A DNA stretch of 61,675 nt from Pseudomonadota bacterium (GCA_026388315.1 JAPLKA010000094.1:1-61675); one strand, 5' to 3'. Positions 41,452 through 49,864 are shown, numbered from the stretch's first letter. Numbers and translations: made by a program. Notes: generated by a model not told the origin, from the sequence alone.

Positions 41452-43047
41452 TTATTTGCCGGACTTCTTCCAGGTGTCATAATATTCAGCAAGCAGTTCG
41501 CTGATTGCCTTGCCGATTTTTACATAATCGTTCTTGAAAAGGTTCGCAAGAGAGACGCGAACGGACATTTCCGGAGCAGCAAAGCCGCCGCCATCCATCA
41601 GGACAACGCCCTTTTTATCGGCAAGATTCCACACGAAGTCAATCGGTTCGTAAGTTGATTTGAGCCACTTCGCAAAGTCCGCTTCGAATCGTTTTTCGGC
41701 AAGTTGCGGAATATCGATCGTCGTGTAATACATTGCGTAACAAGGCAGTTCGGGTGCTTCGACGCCGAGCGACTTATAGAGCGCCTCATAGCGTTCTCTC
41801 ACCAGGTCCTGCACCTCTTTCTTGTAAAGGTGACTGTCCGAGTCGAGGAGTTCCTGAAATGAGAATAGCGCCATCATCACCTGCTGTGGCGTCGAGAGAC
41901 CGGCGGTATGGTTCAGGGCTACTGCCCGGCTGTCGGCGACTAAACGGTCAATGAGCTTGATACTGTCCGGATCGGGCGAGATGGATTCATAGCGTTTGTG
42001 CATCCCCCCGCGTTTATCCTTGGGAAGAGCCGCAATCATTTTATCCATTACATTGTCCTGGTATATCCCTATGACGCCCAGCCTCCATCCGGTAGTTCCG
42101 AAGTATTTTGAGAATGAATAGACCAGAATGGTGTTTTTCGGGGCGATGGCCGCCAAAGATTTGAATCCGTTCACGAATGTTCCGTAAACATCATCGGTCA
42201 GTATTATAAGATCTTTTCTGCGCGTTTGAACCAGCTCCGCTATTTTCTCAAGAGATTCCTTCGCGACGCTCGTAGACGGCGGATTTGACGGATTGACGAT
42301 AAAGAAGGCCTTTACGGAGGGGTCACTCAGCTTTTCAAGTTCAGAATCGGGATACTGCCAATTATTGTTTTCATCCATCTTGATATCAACGACTATCAGC
42401 CCATAATCGTTGAGGGTGGGAATATCAAGGTAGGGAGTAAAAATAGGCGTGCCGATAGCGATTTTATCTCCGGGATTAACGAGGAAATTTTCTTTGAGCG
42501 TATTGAATACATATGTTATCGCGGCGGTTCCGCCCTCGACCGCGAAAAGGTCCATGGTTCCTGCCGGTGGCTGACAGTCGCACATTGTATTGTCAAGATA
42601 TGTCTGGACAATCTTTTCGCAGTTTTTCAGCATGCGATCAGGTGTAGGATAGTGGTCGCCGAGTATGCCGTCAATCATCTCCCCGATAAATGAGTCTCCG
42701 TCAAGACCAAGATTTTCCGTCGCGTACTTATATGAATCGGCAAGGAACTGGGAGCCGCGCGATTCAGAGTGAATGCGGCAGAAGTCGAGCAGACGTCCTC
42801 CCATGCCTTTTGATTCGGGAGCGCCGGCGATTCCGGGGCGGCTCAGAACCCGATGCGCCTCTTCAAGGGCAAAGTTTCCAAGCAGGAAAAAGGCATATCT
42901 CGGAACTGTCGCAACCCAGTTCGGATTTCCCCTCCCCGCATTCAACATTATCCGTTCCCGATTTGAGCTTGCCATCTCAATCTGCTTGTCTTTCAGCTCA
43001 AACGGACTCAGTCCTTCGTAACGTTTTTCTTCTGTCATTTCTGCCAT
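41452..43047 (-). CDS. aspD: Aspartate 4-decarboxylase
   Basis: This 531-residue PLP enzyme of the aminotransferase fold converts aspartate to alanine plus CO2. The length (about 530) and N-terminal G-R-G-N-P-N-W (39-45) distinguish it from ordinary aminotransferases (about 400). N-P-S-N-P-P (252-257), D-D-V-Y (285-288), S-F-S-K314 (Schiff base) and W-R-L-G (321-324) are all present. The ATG at 43047 is preceded by GGGGGTCAACGAA. The AT-rich 130 bp upstream should hold its promoter and that of the divergent AspT fragment. Confidence 0.95.
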   Translation of the reverse strand: MAEMTEEKRYEGLSPFELKDKQIEMASSNRERIMLNAGRGNPNWVATVPRYAFFLLGNFALEEAHRVLSRPGIAGAPESKGMGGRLLDFCRIHSESRGSQFLADSYKYATENLGLDGDSFIGEMIDGILGDHYPTPDRMLKNCEKIVQTYLDNTMCDCQPPAGTMDLFAVEGGTAAITYVFNTLKENFLVNPGDKIAIGTPIFTPYLDIPTLNDYGLIVVDIKMDENNNWQYPDSELEKLSDPSVKAFFIVNPSNPPSTSVAKESLEKIAELVQTRRKDLIILTDDVYGTFVNGFKSLAAIAPKNTILVYSFSKYFGTTGWRLGVIGIYQDNVMDKMIAALPKDKRGGMHKRYESISPDPDSIKLIDRLVADSRAVALNHTAGLSTPQQVMMALFSFQELLDSDSHLYKKEVQDLVRERYEALYKSLGVEAPELPCYAMYYTTIDIPQLAEKRFEADFAKWLKSTYEPIDFVWNLADKKGVVLMDGGGFAAPEMSVRVSLANLFKNDYVKIGKAISELLAEYYDTWKKSGK

Positions 43048-43178
43048 TTCGTTGACCCCCTTTTTTTATTTACTAAGCCTGGCGCTTTTTCAAAACTTTC
43101 AACGTTTCACTATAATGCTATCACATAAAATAATATTTTACGAAGCGAAATTTTTTGTGAAAGGAGGGCGGCATCGTT

Positions 43179-43349
43179 GTGACGCTGACGCCACATACGC
43201 CCGGTTTATTTTTCGGCAAATATGTGCTAAAATTGGACCCTATCATGCTCCTTGGCGTCAACACAGGAAGTTTAATGACCTATGCCGTGGGTAATATCCT
43301 GCTTGTTTTGTGGGGTGGGGGACCGGTCATGGTGATGCTGAGGTCATGA
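43179..43349 (+). pseudogene. Remnant of a third AspT-family antiporter (C-terminal end with internal deletion)
   Basis: The frame GTG..TGA (56 codons, AAGGAGG upstream) reads G-L-F-F-G-K-Y-V-L-K-L-D-P-I-M-L-L-G-V-N-T-G, then T-Y-A-V-G-N-I-L-L-V-L-W-G-G. These align with two parts of the AspT C-terminus (F-M-G-K-Y-V-F-K-M-N-A-G-I-I-L-G-A and T-Y-A-V-G-N-T-L-L-I-I-W-G in the 33483 protein), with about 25-30 intervening residues missing. All upstream parts are lost. It lies divergent from aspD. Confidence 0.78.
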
Positions 43350-43418
43350 GGTGTCAGAAGAGGTTATTCTAATGTGCGATCAAGTTGATACGAATATGGA
43401 AAACCATTTCTTTTGCTT

Positions 43419-43568
43419 CCACTCCGGGCGGATTACCCTTGCAGCGATTCGCCTCCATTCAATTTCCGAACTTGCCACTGGGCTTCAAACAGCGGAAATT
43501 GGCCAAGCCGCGGCCTGTCCGCGTGGCACATTGCGTCTTATCGGCAGGGTCCCAATCCGTCCTCGATG
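43419..43568. repeat. Dispersed structured element, copy B
   Basis: This is the counterpart of 24037-24200. Stem AATTTCC (43461-43467) / GGAAATT (43494-43500) encloses the conserved loop AACTTGCCACTGGGCTT. The second hairpin is GCCGCGG...CCGCGTGGC. It ends TATCGGCAGGGTCCCAATCCG and CTCGAT. It lies in a 284-bp gene-free gap before the UPF0126 gene; a short frame on the plus strand here has no support as a gene. Confidence 0.72.
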
Positions 43569-43633
43569 TCCGCTGCAAGAAACAGTATTTCCATTACGTA
43601 TAGGATCATTATGATAGCAACTTGGAATTATAA

Positions 43634-44299
43634 GTGTTAAGCGGACAGTTTAATCTGCCTGTTGGATTCGACCTGGCGGCGGTATTTCTGTTTGGCCTTA
43701 CGGGTGCGCTTTTCGCCATGAAGAAGGGCTATGACATTGTAGGCGTATTTGTCATGGCGCTCATCACAGGGGCAGGGAGCGGCCTGATCCGGGACGGGAT
43801 TTTTCTCCAGCAGGGACCTCCCGCTCTGGTGACGGATGAGCGATACCTTTACGCTGTCGGGGTAGCGGGATGCCTTGGCATTTTGTTTGGTCGACATGTT
43901 GTTATAGTCGAAAAGTGGTTCGACAGAGGGGTGTCCGTAGTTGACGCAGCAGCATTAGGGACATACGCCATCGTCGGTGCACAGAAGGCCATCAATGCCG
44001 GTCTGGGTGTGTCGGCGGCATTCCTGATAGGTGTCATCAATGCCGTGGGGGCCAGCTTGATTCGCGATGTATTGACACAACAGGAATCCATTCTGTTGAA
44101 ACCGGGTCAATTTTACGCCTTTGCGGCTGCTGTCGGCTGTATTGTTTTTCTTATTCTCGGTCCAGGGATCGGGATTGCGGCTGAGGTGTCGGCTTTTATC
44201 GCCATTGCAGTCACCTTTCTGCTCCGGGTTGCGGCGATCCGCTTCAACTGGCAGACCCCTCCGGCGGGGCAGGAAAAGATACGGGATAAATTACATTGA
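43634..44299 (+). CDS. TRIC/UPF0126-family membrane channel protein
   Basis: This is a 221-residue inner-membrane protein of six to seven helices arranged as two repeats: F-G-L-T-G-A-L-F-A-M-K-K-G-Y-D-I-V-G-V and L-G-T-Y-A-I-V-G-A-Q-K-A. Each carries the G-x-x-G..I-R-D motifs of UPF0126 (G-A-G-S-G-L-I-R-D and A-V-G-A-S-L-I-R-D). Prokaryotic TRIC homologues are cation (potassium) channels; YadS and YicG are also linked to small-molecule traffic. It starts with GTG and has no clear Shine-Dalgarno. It stands alone, about 85 bp before mlaE. Confidence 0.88.
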   Translation: MLSGQFNLPVGFDLAAVFLFGLTGALFAMKKGYDIVGVFVMALITGAGSGLIRDGIFLQQGPPALVTDERYLYAVGVAGCLGILFGRHVVIVEKWFDRGVSVVDAAALGTYAIVGAQKAINAGLGVSAAFLIGVINAVGASLIRDVLTQQESILLKPGQFYAFAAAVGCIVFLILGPGIGIAAEVSAFIAIAVTFLLRVAAIRFNWQTPPAGQEKIRDKLH

Positions 44300-44383
44300 T
44301 GCACGAAAAACTTTAAAATTTCCATTGCCCACATCTTGTTATATCTGATAGAGTAATAGCAGTATTAATCGGACAGAAGGGGG

Positions 44384-45541
44384 ATGATGAGAAGACCTTC
44401 AGAACAGGATCAGGGACAAAGTGGATTGAGTTTCAGTCGGCTGGAAGAGGGAGTTCTCGTCATAGAGCTCGCCGGCAACTGGACAATCAATGATAAACTC
44501 CCACCGTTAAGCGATGTCCAAAAAGAGATTGAAAAGGGTTTGCTGCCTGTGCATATTGCTTTTGATACCAAGGACCTCGGTAAATGGGATAGTGGCCTGC
44601 TCACATTTCTTGTAAAAGTGATAGAAATCTGTTCACAGAAAAATATCCAAGTGCAGGAAGATGGGTTGCCCCAGGGGGCACAGCGACTTCTGCACCTTGC
44701 CTTTGCCGTTCCAGAGAGGAAAGGTGATCGTAAAGAGAGTTCACGTCTTTCCTTTCTGGCAAAAACAGGTGATTCTGCTGTTATGTTCTGGAAATCTATT
44801 TTTGAAATGATTACTTTTGTCGGTGAAGTTTCTGCTGCTTTCATGAAGATGCTTACCGGTAGGGCCCGTTTTCGCGGCTCTGATTTTCTCCTGATCATCC
44901 AGGAATGCGGTGCAGATGCGCTTCCAATTGTTTCGCTTATCAGCATACTTGTGGGGCTCATCCTTGCCTTTGTGGGTTCTATACAGCTTAAAATGTTCGG
45001 TGCCCAGATATATATAGCAGACCTTGTGGGTATTGCCATGGCCCGTGCCATGGCTGCCGTTATGACAGGCATTATCATGGCAGGTCGCACCGGAGCTTCC
45101 TTTGCTGCCAGGATAGGCACGATGCAGGTAAATGAAGAGATTGATGCGCTGAAGACTTCCGGCATCTCGCCCATGGAATTTCTCGTCCTCCCAAGGATAC
45201 TTGCCCTTTCCATAATGCTGCCCCTCCTGACACTGTATGCAGATTTAATGGGCATCCTGGGCGGGTTAATTGTGGGTGTAGCCGGGTTTGATATAAGTCT
45301 CATTGAGTATTACAACGAGACAAAAAGTTCACTTACCCTTACCAATATATGGATCGGACTTGTAAGCGCTTTTGTCTTCGGTGTACTTGTTGCCATTGCC
45401 GGGTGTTTACGGGGGATGCAGTGCGGACGGAGCGCTTCAGCGGTTGGTGACGCCACGACATCAGCAGTAGTGACAGGCATCGTAAGCATTGTTGTTGCAA
45501 CGGCAGTGATTACAGTGGTTTGTAATGTGCTGGGTATATAG
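44384..45541 (+). CDS. mlaE: MlaE-type lipid transport permease with N-terminal STAS-like domain
   Basis: This 385-residue inner-membrane permease belongs to an MCE-type phospholipid transporter. Residues about 15-110 look like an STAS domain (L-E-E-G-V-L-V-I-E-L-A-G-N-W-T), equivalent to a fused MlaB. The remainder is MlaE with five to six helices and the conserved G-R-T-G-A-S-F-A-A-R-I-G-T-M-Q-V-N-E-E-I-D-A-L. E. coli keeps MlaB separate. The ATG at 44384 (or 44387) follows GAAGGGGG. First gene of mlaE-(helical protein)-mlaF-mlaD-lipoprotein. Confidence 0.92.
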   Translation: MMRRPSEQDQGQSGLSFSRLEEGVLVIELAGNWTINDKLPPLSDVQKEIEKGLLPVHIAFDTKDLGKWDSGLLTFLVKVIEICSQKNIQVQEDGLPQGAQRLLHLAFAVPERKGDRKESSRLSFLAKTGDSAVMFWKSIFEMITFVGEVSAAFMKMLTGRARFRGSDFLLIIQECGADALPIVSLISILVGLILAFVGSIQLKMFGAQIYIADLVGIAMARAMAAVMTGIIMAGRTGASFAARIGTMQVNEEIDALKTSGISPMEFLVLPRILALSIMLPLLTLYADLMGILGGLIVGVAGFDISLIEYYNETKSSLTLTNIWIGLVSAFVFGVLVAIAGCLRGMQCGRSASAVGDATTSAVVTGIVSIVVATAVITVVCNVLGI

Positions 45542-45546
45542 TAAAA

Positions 45547-45620
45547 CATAGGGTTCAAGGGGCCGAGGGTAAAGTAAAAAGAGTCAAGGGAACGAAGAAT
45601 AGGGTTCAAGGGTGTAACTG
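45547..45620. repeat. Degenerate GGGTTCAAGGG repeats before the four-helix-bundle gene
   Basis: Units such as AGGGTTCAAGGGG, CCGAGGG and GAGTCAAGGG recur. They are related to the C-rich complement inside the start of mlaF (about 45990-46040) and to the 58914-58998 block. Confidence 0.55.
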
Positions 45621-45622
45621 AG

Positions 45623-45985
45623 GTGTTGAAGAGCTATAAAGAACTGCAAGTCTGGCAGAAAGGATACAAACTCTGTTTAGATATATACAGGATAACAAAG
45701 CATTTTCCTAAAGAAGAACAATACGGGTTGACAGCGCAGATGAGAATATCTGCGGTTTCAATCCCATCTAATATTGCTGAGGGCTATGGAAGAAAATCAC
45801 GGAAAGAATACATTCAGTTGTTGTATGTTGCATACGGCTCAATGTGTGAATTGGAAACACAGCTATCGATATCAAAGGATTTGGGGTATATCGATACTAA
45901 AAATGCAGTTAGTGTTCAACAGGGAATTGGTGACGTAGAAAGGATGTTAAAAACACTCATTAAGTCTTTAGAGGCTAAGCCATGA
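45623..45985 (+). CDS. Four-helix-bundle protein (S23/IVP family) inserted in the mla operon
   Basis: This is a 120-residue helical protein of the family first seen in 23S rRNA intervening sequences. K-E-L-Q-V-W-Q-K-G-Y-K-L...F-P-K-E-E-Q-Y-G-L-T-A-Q-M-R-I-S-A-V-S-I-P-S-N-I-A-E-G-Y-G-R is the family signature. Biochemical function is not known to me. It lies between mlaE and mlaF, within G-rich repeats, and its stop overlaps the mlaF ATG (ATGA), so it has become translationally linked to the transporter. No ordinary mla operon I know has it, which points to insertion. Confidence 0.9.
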   Translation: MLKSYKELQVWQKGYKLCLDIYRITKHFPKEEQYGLTAQMRISAVSIPSNIAEGYGRKSRKEYIQLLYVAYGSMCELETQLSISKDLGYIDTKNAVSVQQGIGDVERMLKTLIKSLEAKP

Positions 45986-46845
45986 CCCAATCTCCCCTTG
46001 ACCCCTCGACCCCTCGAACCCTCGAACCCTGCCTTTCCGATCCTCACATTATTGTGAGAGATCTTACCATGGCTTATGGAACGAATGTGATTCAACGCGA
46101 TCTTACTTTTAATGTGAACCGCGGGGATATTTTTATTATTATGGGAGGAAGCGGGTGTGGTAAGAGCACACTTTTGAGACACCTTATCGGACTTCAGACA
46201 CCGGCAAAGGGTCAGGTATTTTATGGAGATGTGAGCCTATGGGATATGGACCCCGATGAACGGGAGCGTTTTATGAGACGTTTCGGGATTCTCTATCAGA
46301 GCGGTGCCCTCTGGAGTTCTATGACCCTTGCAGAGAACATAGGGCTTACGCTTGAAGAATATACAGTCCTCAGTCATTCTGAGATTAGCGAGATTGCGTC
46401 GTTTAAGCTTGCCCTTGTGGGTCTTGCAGGATTTGAAGACTATTACCCTTCAGAGATAAGCGGCGGCATGAAAAAGCGGGCCGGGCTTGCACGTGCAATG
46501 GCTCTTGATCCTGAGATACTTTTTTTTGATGAACCATCAGCAGGGCTTGACCCTATCAGCGCCCGTCTTCTCGATGATCTCATCCTTGAGCTGCGCGACA
46601 GCCTTGGATCTACGATTGTTGTGGTGACCCATGAACTGGCCAGTATCTTTGCAATAGGAAATAACTCAGTTTTTCTCGATGGTGAAACAAAGACGATGAT
46701 TGCAACGGGAGATCCAAAGAAGCTTCTTGCAGAATGCAGGAATCCAACGGTTCATGCCTTCCTCACGAGAGGAGAACCGGATAAAGAGATGATGAGAGAA
46801 AACCGTGGAGGAGGAAAAACAAATCATGAGCAAACCCGCCAGTAA
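45982..46845 (+). CDS. mlaF: MlaF-type ATP-binding protein with repeat-derived N-terminus
   Basis: This 287-residue ATPase powers the lipid transporter. Walker A G-G-S-G-C-G-K-S-T (about 56-64), signature I-S-G-G-M-K-K-R, Walker B I-L-F-F-D-E-P-S-A-G-L-D-P and H-loop V-T-H-E-L are intact. Residues 3-21 (Q-S-P-L-D-P-S-T-P-R-T-L-E-P-C-L-S-D-P) are the translation of the C-rich repeat; normal family members begin near I-I-V-R-D-L-T. No other start with a ribosome site is seen, so translation probably begins at the ATGA overlap with the preceding gene. Confidence 0.92.
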   Translation: MTQSPLDPSTPRTLEPCLSDPHIIVRDLTMAYGTNVIQRDLTFNVNRGDIFIIMGGSGCGKSTLLRHLIGLQTPAKGQVFYGDVSLWDMDPDERERFMRRFGILYQSGALWSSMTLAENIGLTLEEYTVLSHSEISEIASFKLALVGLAGFEDYYPSEISGGMKKRAGLARAMALDPEILFFDEPSAGLDPISARLLDDLILELRDSLGSTIVVVTHELASIFAIGNNSVFLDGETKTMIATGDPKKLLAECRNPTVHAFLTRGEPDKEMMRENRGGGKTNHEQTRQ

Positions 46846-47791
46846 AACACTGATCGGTGCTTTTGTAATAGGTGCAATCTCACTTGCCGTGATAGCGGTT
46901 GTTGCTTTCGGCTCAGGAAGGTTCTTCGTTAAGAAATTACCCCTGGTTATGTATTTTGAGGGCTCTGTTGCCGGGCTCAATGTGGGTTCCCCCGTTGTGT
47001 TCCGTGGAGTTAGGATAGGCTCTGTTAAAAACATTATCCTGCGTTTTGAGACAGAAGATCTGTCGTTTATTATCCCGGTTTATGTAGAATTAGACCCGCG
47101 GAAGGTTGTTCATGTGGGGGTGATTTCCGACGATGAAGAGATTTATCAGGCACTCATTAAGAAAGGGCTCCGTGCTACACTTGAGCTTCAAAGTATGGTC
47201 ACGGGCCAGCTTATGATCAATCTTGACTTTCATCCCGGCAAACCGGCAAAATTCGTAGGTCTTGACAAGCGTTACTCCGAGATTCCCACCATCAAATCGG
47301 GTCTTGAGCAACTTTTAGAGAGCGCCGACGACATTTCGCTCAAAGAGCTCTTCAGCAAGCTCCTCCATGCAATCGAGGGGGTCGACAAGGCCGTCAATTC
47401 TCCTCATCTGGCATCAAGCCTTGAGACTTTGAGCGCTGGTTTAAAGGATGCGAAGAGGATACTTTCGAAGATTGACAATGAGATTGATCCTGTCCTGGAA
47501 AATGTCAAAGTCAGTTCTCAATCGATTCGGGAAATCTTTAAAAAAGGTGAAGATGTTCCTGCCCAGATCGGGCAGACCTTGCTTATTATCCAGAATACCC
47601 TGAAGCAGGCCGAGAATACGTTGCACTCAGTCCAGGGTCTTGCTTCGGAGAATTCAACGGTTGTCCTTGAGGTTGACAACACCTTGAAAGAAGTTTCTGA
47701 TACTGCCCGTTCTGTCAGGTTCCTCAGCGATTACCTTCAGCGTTATCCTGAATCCCTCATCTGGGGGAAGAAGCCATTAAAAGGAGAATAG
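46826..47791 (+). CDS. mlaD: MlaD-type MCE-domain lipid-binding protein
   Basis: This is a 321-residue periplasmic protein held by one N-terminal membrane helix (about 10-30). One MCE domain (about 38-125) begins V-M-Y-F-E-G-S-V-A-G-L-N-V-G-S-P-V-V-F-R-G-V-R-I-G. The C-terminal half is helical (about 150-320), longer than E. coli MlaD (183 aa), as in MCE proteins that build longer channels. The ATG at 46826 lies inside the end of mlaF (20-bp overlap), with GGAGGAGG about 11 bases upstream; the in-frame GTG at 46805 is less likely. Confidence 0.9.
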   Translation: MSKPASKTLIGAFVIGAISLAVIAVVAFGSGRFFVKKLPLVMYFEGSVAGLNVGSPVVFRGVRIGSVKNIILRFETEDLSFIIPVYVELDPRKVVHVGVISDDEEIYQALIKKGLRATLELQSMVTGQLMINLDFHPGKPAKFVGLDKRYSEIPTIKSGLEQLLESADDISLKELFSKLLHAIEGVDKAVNSPHLASSLETLSAGLKDAKRILSKIDNEIDPVLENVKVSSQSIREIFKKGEDVPAQIGQTLLIIQNTLKQAENTLHSVQGLASENSTVVLEVDNTLKEVSDTARSVRFLSDYLQRYPESLIWGKKPLKGE

Positions 47792-47793
47792 CC

Positions 47794-48399
47794 ATGATAC
47801 GTATCCTGCCCATTATCATTATGATATCCCTTCTTCTTGGTTGCAGCAGTACTTCACCGCCTCCAAAGTTTTATACCCTGAGTTCTCTTGTTTCTCCCAA
47901 AACCGCCGAATTCTTCCCTTCAAGAAGCGATACACTTGTTATCGGCATTGGCCCTGTGGAGATTCCCGATTACCTTGATAAACCACAGATTGTGACCCGC
48001 ACCGCCACGAACGAATTGTTAATCTCCGAATTCAACCTCTGGGGCGGCTCCCTCAAAATGGACGTCACGAGGGTGCTCATAGAGAACATATCCTCGTTCC
48101 TCGGATCAGAACCGGTTACTATTGTTACCTGGAGAGCCCATGTCTCCGGTTCTTACAGAATCCCCATTTATCTCTTCCGTCTCGATGCAACCCCTGATGG
48201 CACTATCTTGCTCAGGGCTAAGTGGGGTATCGTAGCAAAAGACGGAATAACTGTTGAATCAATCCGTGAGTCCTCCATAACAAAGCCTGTAAAGGGAAAA
48301 GAATATAACGATACCGTAAATGCAATGAGCGATGTCCTTGCGGATTTGAGCAAAGAAATAGCGTCAGCTATAAAGGCTGTGGTGAGTAAGGCCGATTAG
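47794..48399 (+). CDS. ABC-type transport auxiliary lipoprotein (PqiC-like)
   Basis: This is a 201-residue lipoprotein: hydrophobic start and lipobox L-L-G-C at about 14-17. P-P-P-K-F-Y-T-L-S...I-G-I-G-P-V-E-I-P-D-Y-L-D-K-P-Q-I-V-T-R is the PqiC/DUF330-type pattern. Such proteins accompany MCE transporters and may form their outer-membrane-side partner. It starts two bases after mlaD, so it is the last gene of the mla operon. Confidence 0.88.
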   Translation: MIRILPIIIMISLLLGCSSTSPPPKFYTLSSLVSPKTAEFFPSRSDTLVIGIGPVEIPDYLDKPQIVTRTATNELLISEFNLWGGSLKMDVTRVLIENISSFLGSEPVTIVTWRAHVSGSYRIPIYLFRLDATPDGTILLRAKWGIVAKDGITVESIRESSITKPVKGKEYNDTVNAMSDVLADLSKEIASAIKAVVSKAD

Positions 48400-48414
48400 C
48401 TCATAAAACGATTC

Positions 48415-48497
48415 ATACCAATTCGCCTTCATTCATATAACTTTGTTGACTTCGTCCGGGTACCCTCTGGGTGCTATCTTTGAATCCGAATTGGTAT
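48415..48497. repeat. 83-bp element with 11-bp terminal inverted repeats
   Basis: ATACCAATTCG (48415-48425) and CGAATTGGTAT (48487-48497) are perfect inverted repeats, with partial pairing further in (TTCATTCA against TGAAT). It fills the gap between the convergent lipoprotein and oxidase genes and touches the oxidase stop codon. It looks like a small inverted-repeat element and may also act as a two-way terminator. Confidence 0.6.
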
Positions 48498-49864
48498 CAT
48501 ACGAAAAACTTTCCAGGATTCATGAGGTCTTTGGGGTCAAGAAGGGCTTTGATTCTTTTCATTAATGCAAGGCTTTCCCCGTGTTCTTTTTTGAGGAATG
48601 AACATTTGCCGATCCCCACACCGTGCTCGCCTGTGCAGGTGCCTTCAAGATCAAGTGCTTTGAGAACTATTTTACGGTTGGCCTCTTCTACGCGCGCCCA
48701 CCTTCTTTTATCTTCGGGGTTGTCCATAACCACTATGTGGACATTCCCATCACCTGCATGACCGAATACATACGCAACAAGGTCTTTCACCTCTTCCTTG
48801 GCGAAAGCCACAATTTCGCTGTACCGTGAGAGAGGCACTGCCACATCCATGATAAGGGGCAACAAATTTGTATGAGACCTTTTGATCGATTCGAATGTGA
48901 GGTGGCGCATATCCCAGAGACGACTTCTCTCTGCAGCCCCTATCCCCTTGTCAAGGAAAGAGCATGCATTTTCCTGGCATATTTCTTCCACATAGGCCAT
49001 TTCTTCTCTGAGGCCTGTTTCGCTGTATCCGTTAAATTCCATGAGCAGAGTCGGCTGTTCGTGGAGAGAATATCCTCGATCACGGTTTAACACCTCCATT
49101 ACTTTACCATCGAGCAGTTCCATGGCAGACGGTGAAAGCCCTGAGCTCATGACCTGAAAGACCGTGTTTGTTGCGTTCAGGACTGCGGGGAAGACAGCCC
49201 TTACTGCCATAAAATTCACCGGTAATCCCACAAGACGGAGTGTTGCTTCTGTTACAATCCCAAGGGTGCCTTCTGATCCGGTAAAAAGCGAGCAAAGGTT
49301 ATATCCCGAAGAGCTTTTTCGTGCCCTGTTCCCGGCGTGGATAACATCACCTCCGGGCAATACAACGGTAAGCCTCATGACGTAATCCTTTGTTGCGCCG
49401 TATTTTACCGTACGGATACCGCTGGCGTTGTTGCCGATCATGCCCCCGATTGTAGCTGCTGCACCGGGATCAGGGGGAAAAAGGAGTCCATGGTGACCCA
49501 ATGTTTTGTTTAATTCCTTATATATTACTCCTGCCTGAACGTCTGCCTGAAAATCCTCCTGTCTTATGGCGAGGATCTTGTTCATTTCCTGAAAATCTAT
49601 TGAAATGCCATTGCGGACAGGGATGGGGTTTCCTTCCAGACTTGTGCCCACACCCCATGGGGTAATCGGTATATCCTTTTCATAGGCCCACTTTACGATG
49701 TTGCTTACCTCTTCCGTGGAGTGAGGCCATACAACCACATCCGGAAGCACGGGGGAATGGAAGGACTCATCATGAGAGTGGAGCTCCCTTACTGACTGAC
49801 CTGCAGAGACCCATTCCTCGCCAACGATTGTTTTAAGTTCCTGAATGTTTTTTATATCAATCAT
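48497..49864 (-). CDS. FAD-linked 2-hydroxyacid oxidase/dehydrogenase (GlcD family)
   Basis: This 455-residue flavoprotein oxidises glycolate, D-lactate or a related 2-hydroxyacid. The FAD-binding PCMH domain shows P-W-G-V-G-T-S-L-E-G-N and G-G-M-I-G-N-N-A-S-G-I-R-T-V-K-Y-G. The C-terminal domain ends with G-H-A-G-D-G-N-V-H...G-T-C-T-G-E-H-G-V-G-I-G-K, the flavin/metal histidine region of GlcD and D-lactate dehydrogenases. The ATG at 49864 follows GAGGAGGCG; the upstream TTG at 49879 lies in that site. No GlcE/GlcF subunits are nearby. Confidence 0.92.
   Translation of the reverse strand: MIDIKNIQELKTIVGEEWVSAGQSVRELHSHDESFHSPVLPDVVVWPHSTEEVSNIVKWAYEKDIPITPWGVGTSLEGNPIPVRNGISIDFQEMNKILAIRQEDFQADVQAGVIYKELNKTLGHHGLLFPPDPGAAATIGGMIGNNASGIRTVKYGATKDYVMRLTVVLPGGDVIHAGNRARKSSSGYNLCSLFTGSEGTLGIVTEATLRLVGLPVNFMAVRAVFPAVLNATNTVFQVMSSGLSPSAMELLDGKVMEVLNRDRGYSLHEQPTLLMEFNGYSETGLREEMAYVEEICQENACSFLDKGIGAAERSRLWDMRHLTFESIKRSHTNLLPLIMDVAVPLSRYSEIVAFAKEEVKDLVAYVFGHAGDGNVHIVVMDNPEDKRRWARVEEANRKIVLKALDLEGTCTGEHGVGIGKCSFLKKEHGESLALMKRIKALLDPKDLMNPGKFFV

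Noticed and set aside
41452-43047. Ordinary aspartate aminotransferase
   Set aside because: Length (531 aa) and the AspT neighbour fit aspartate 4-decarboxylase better.
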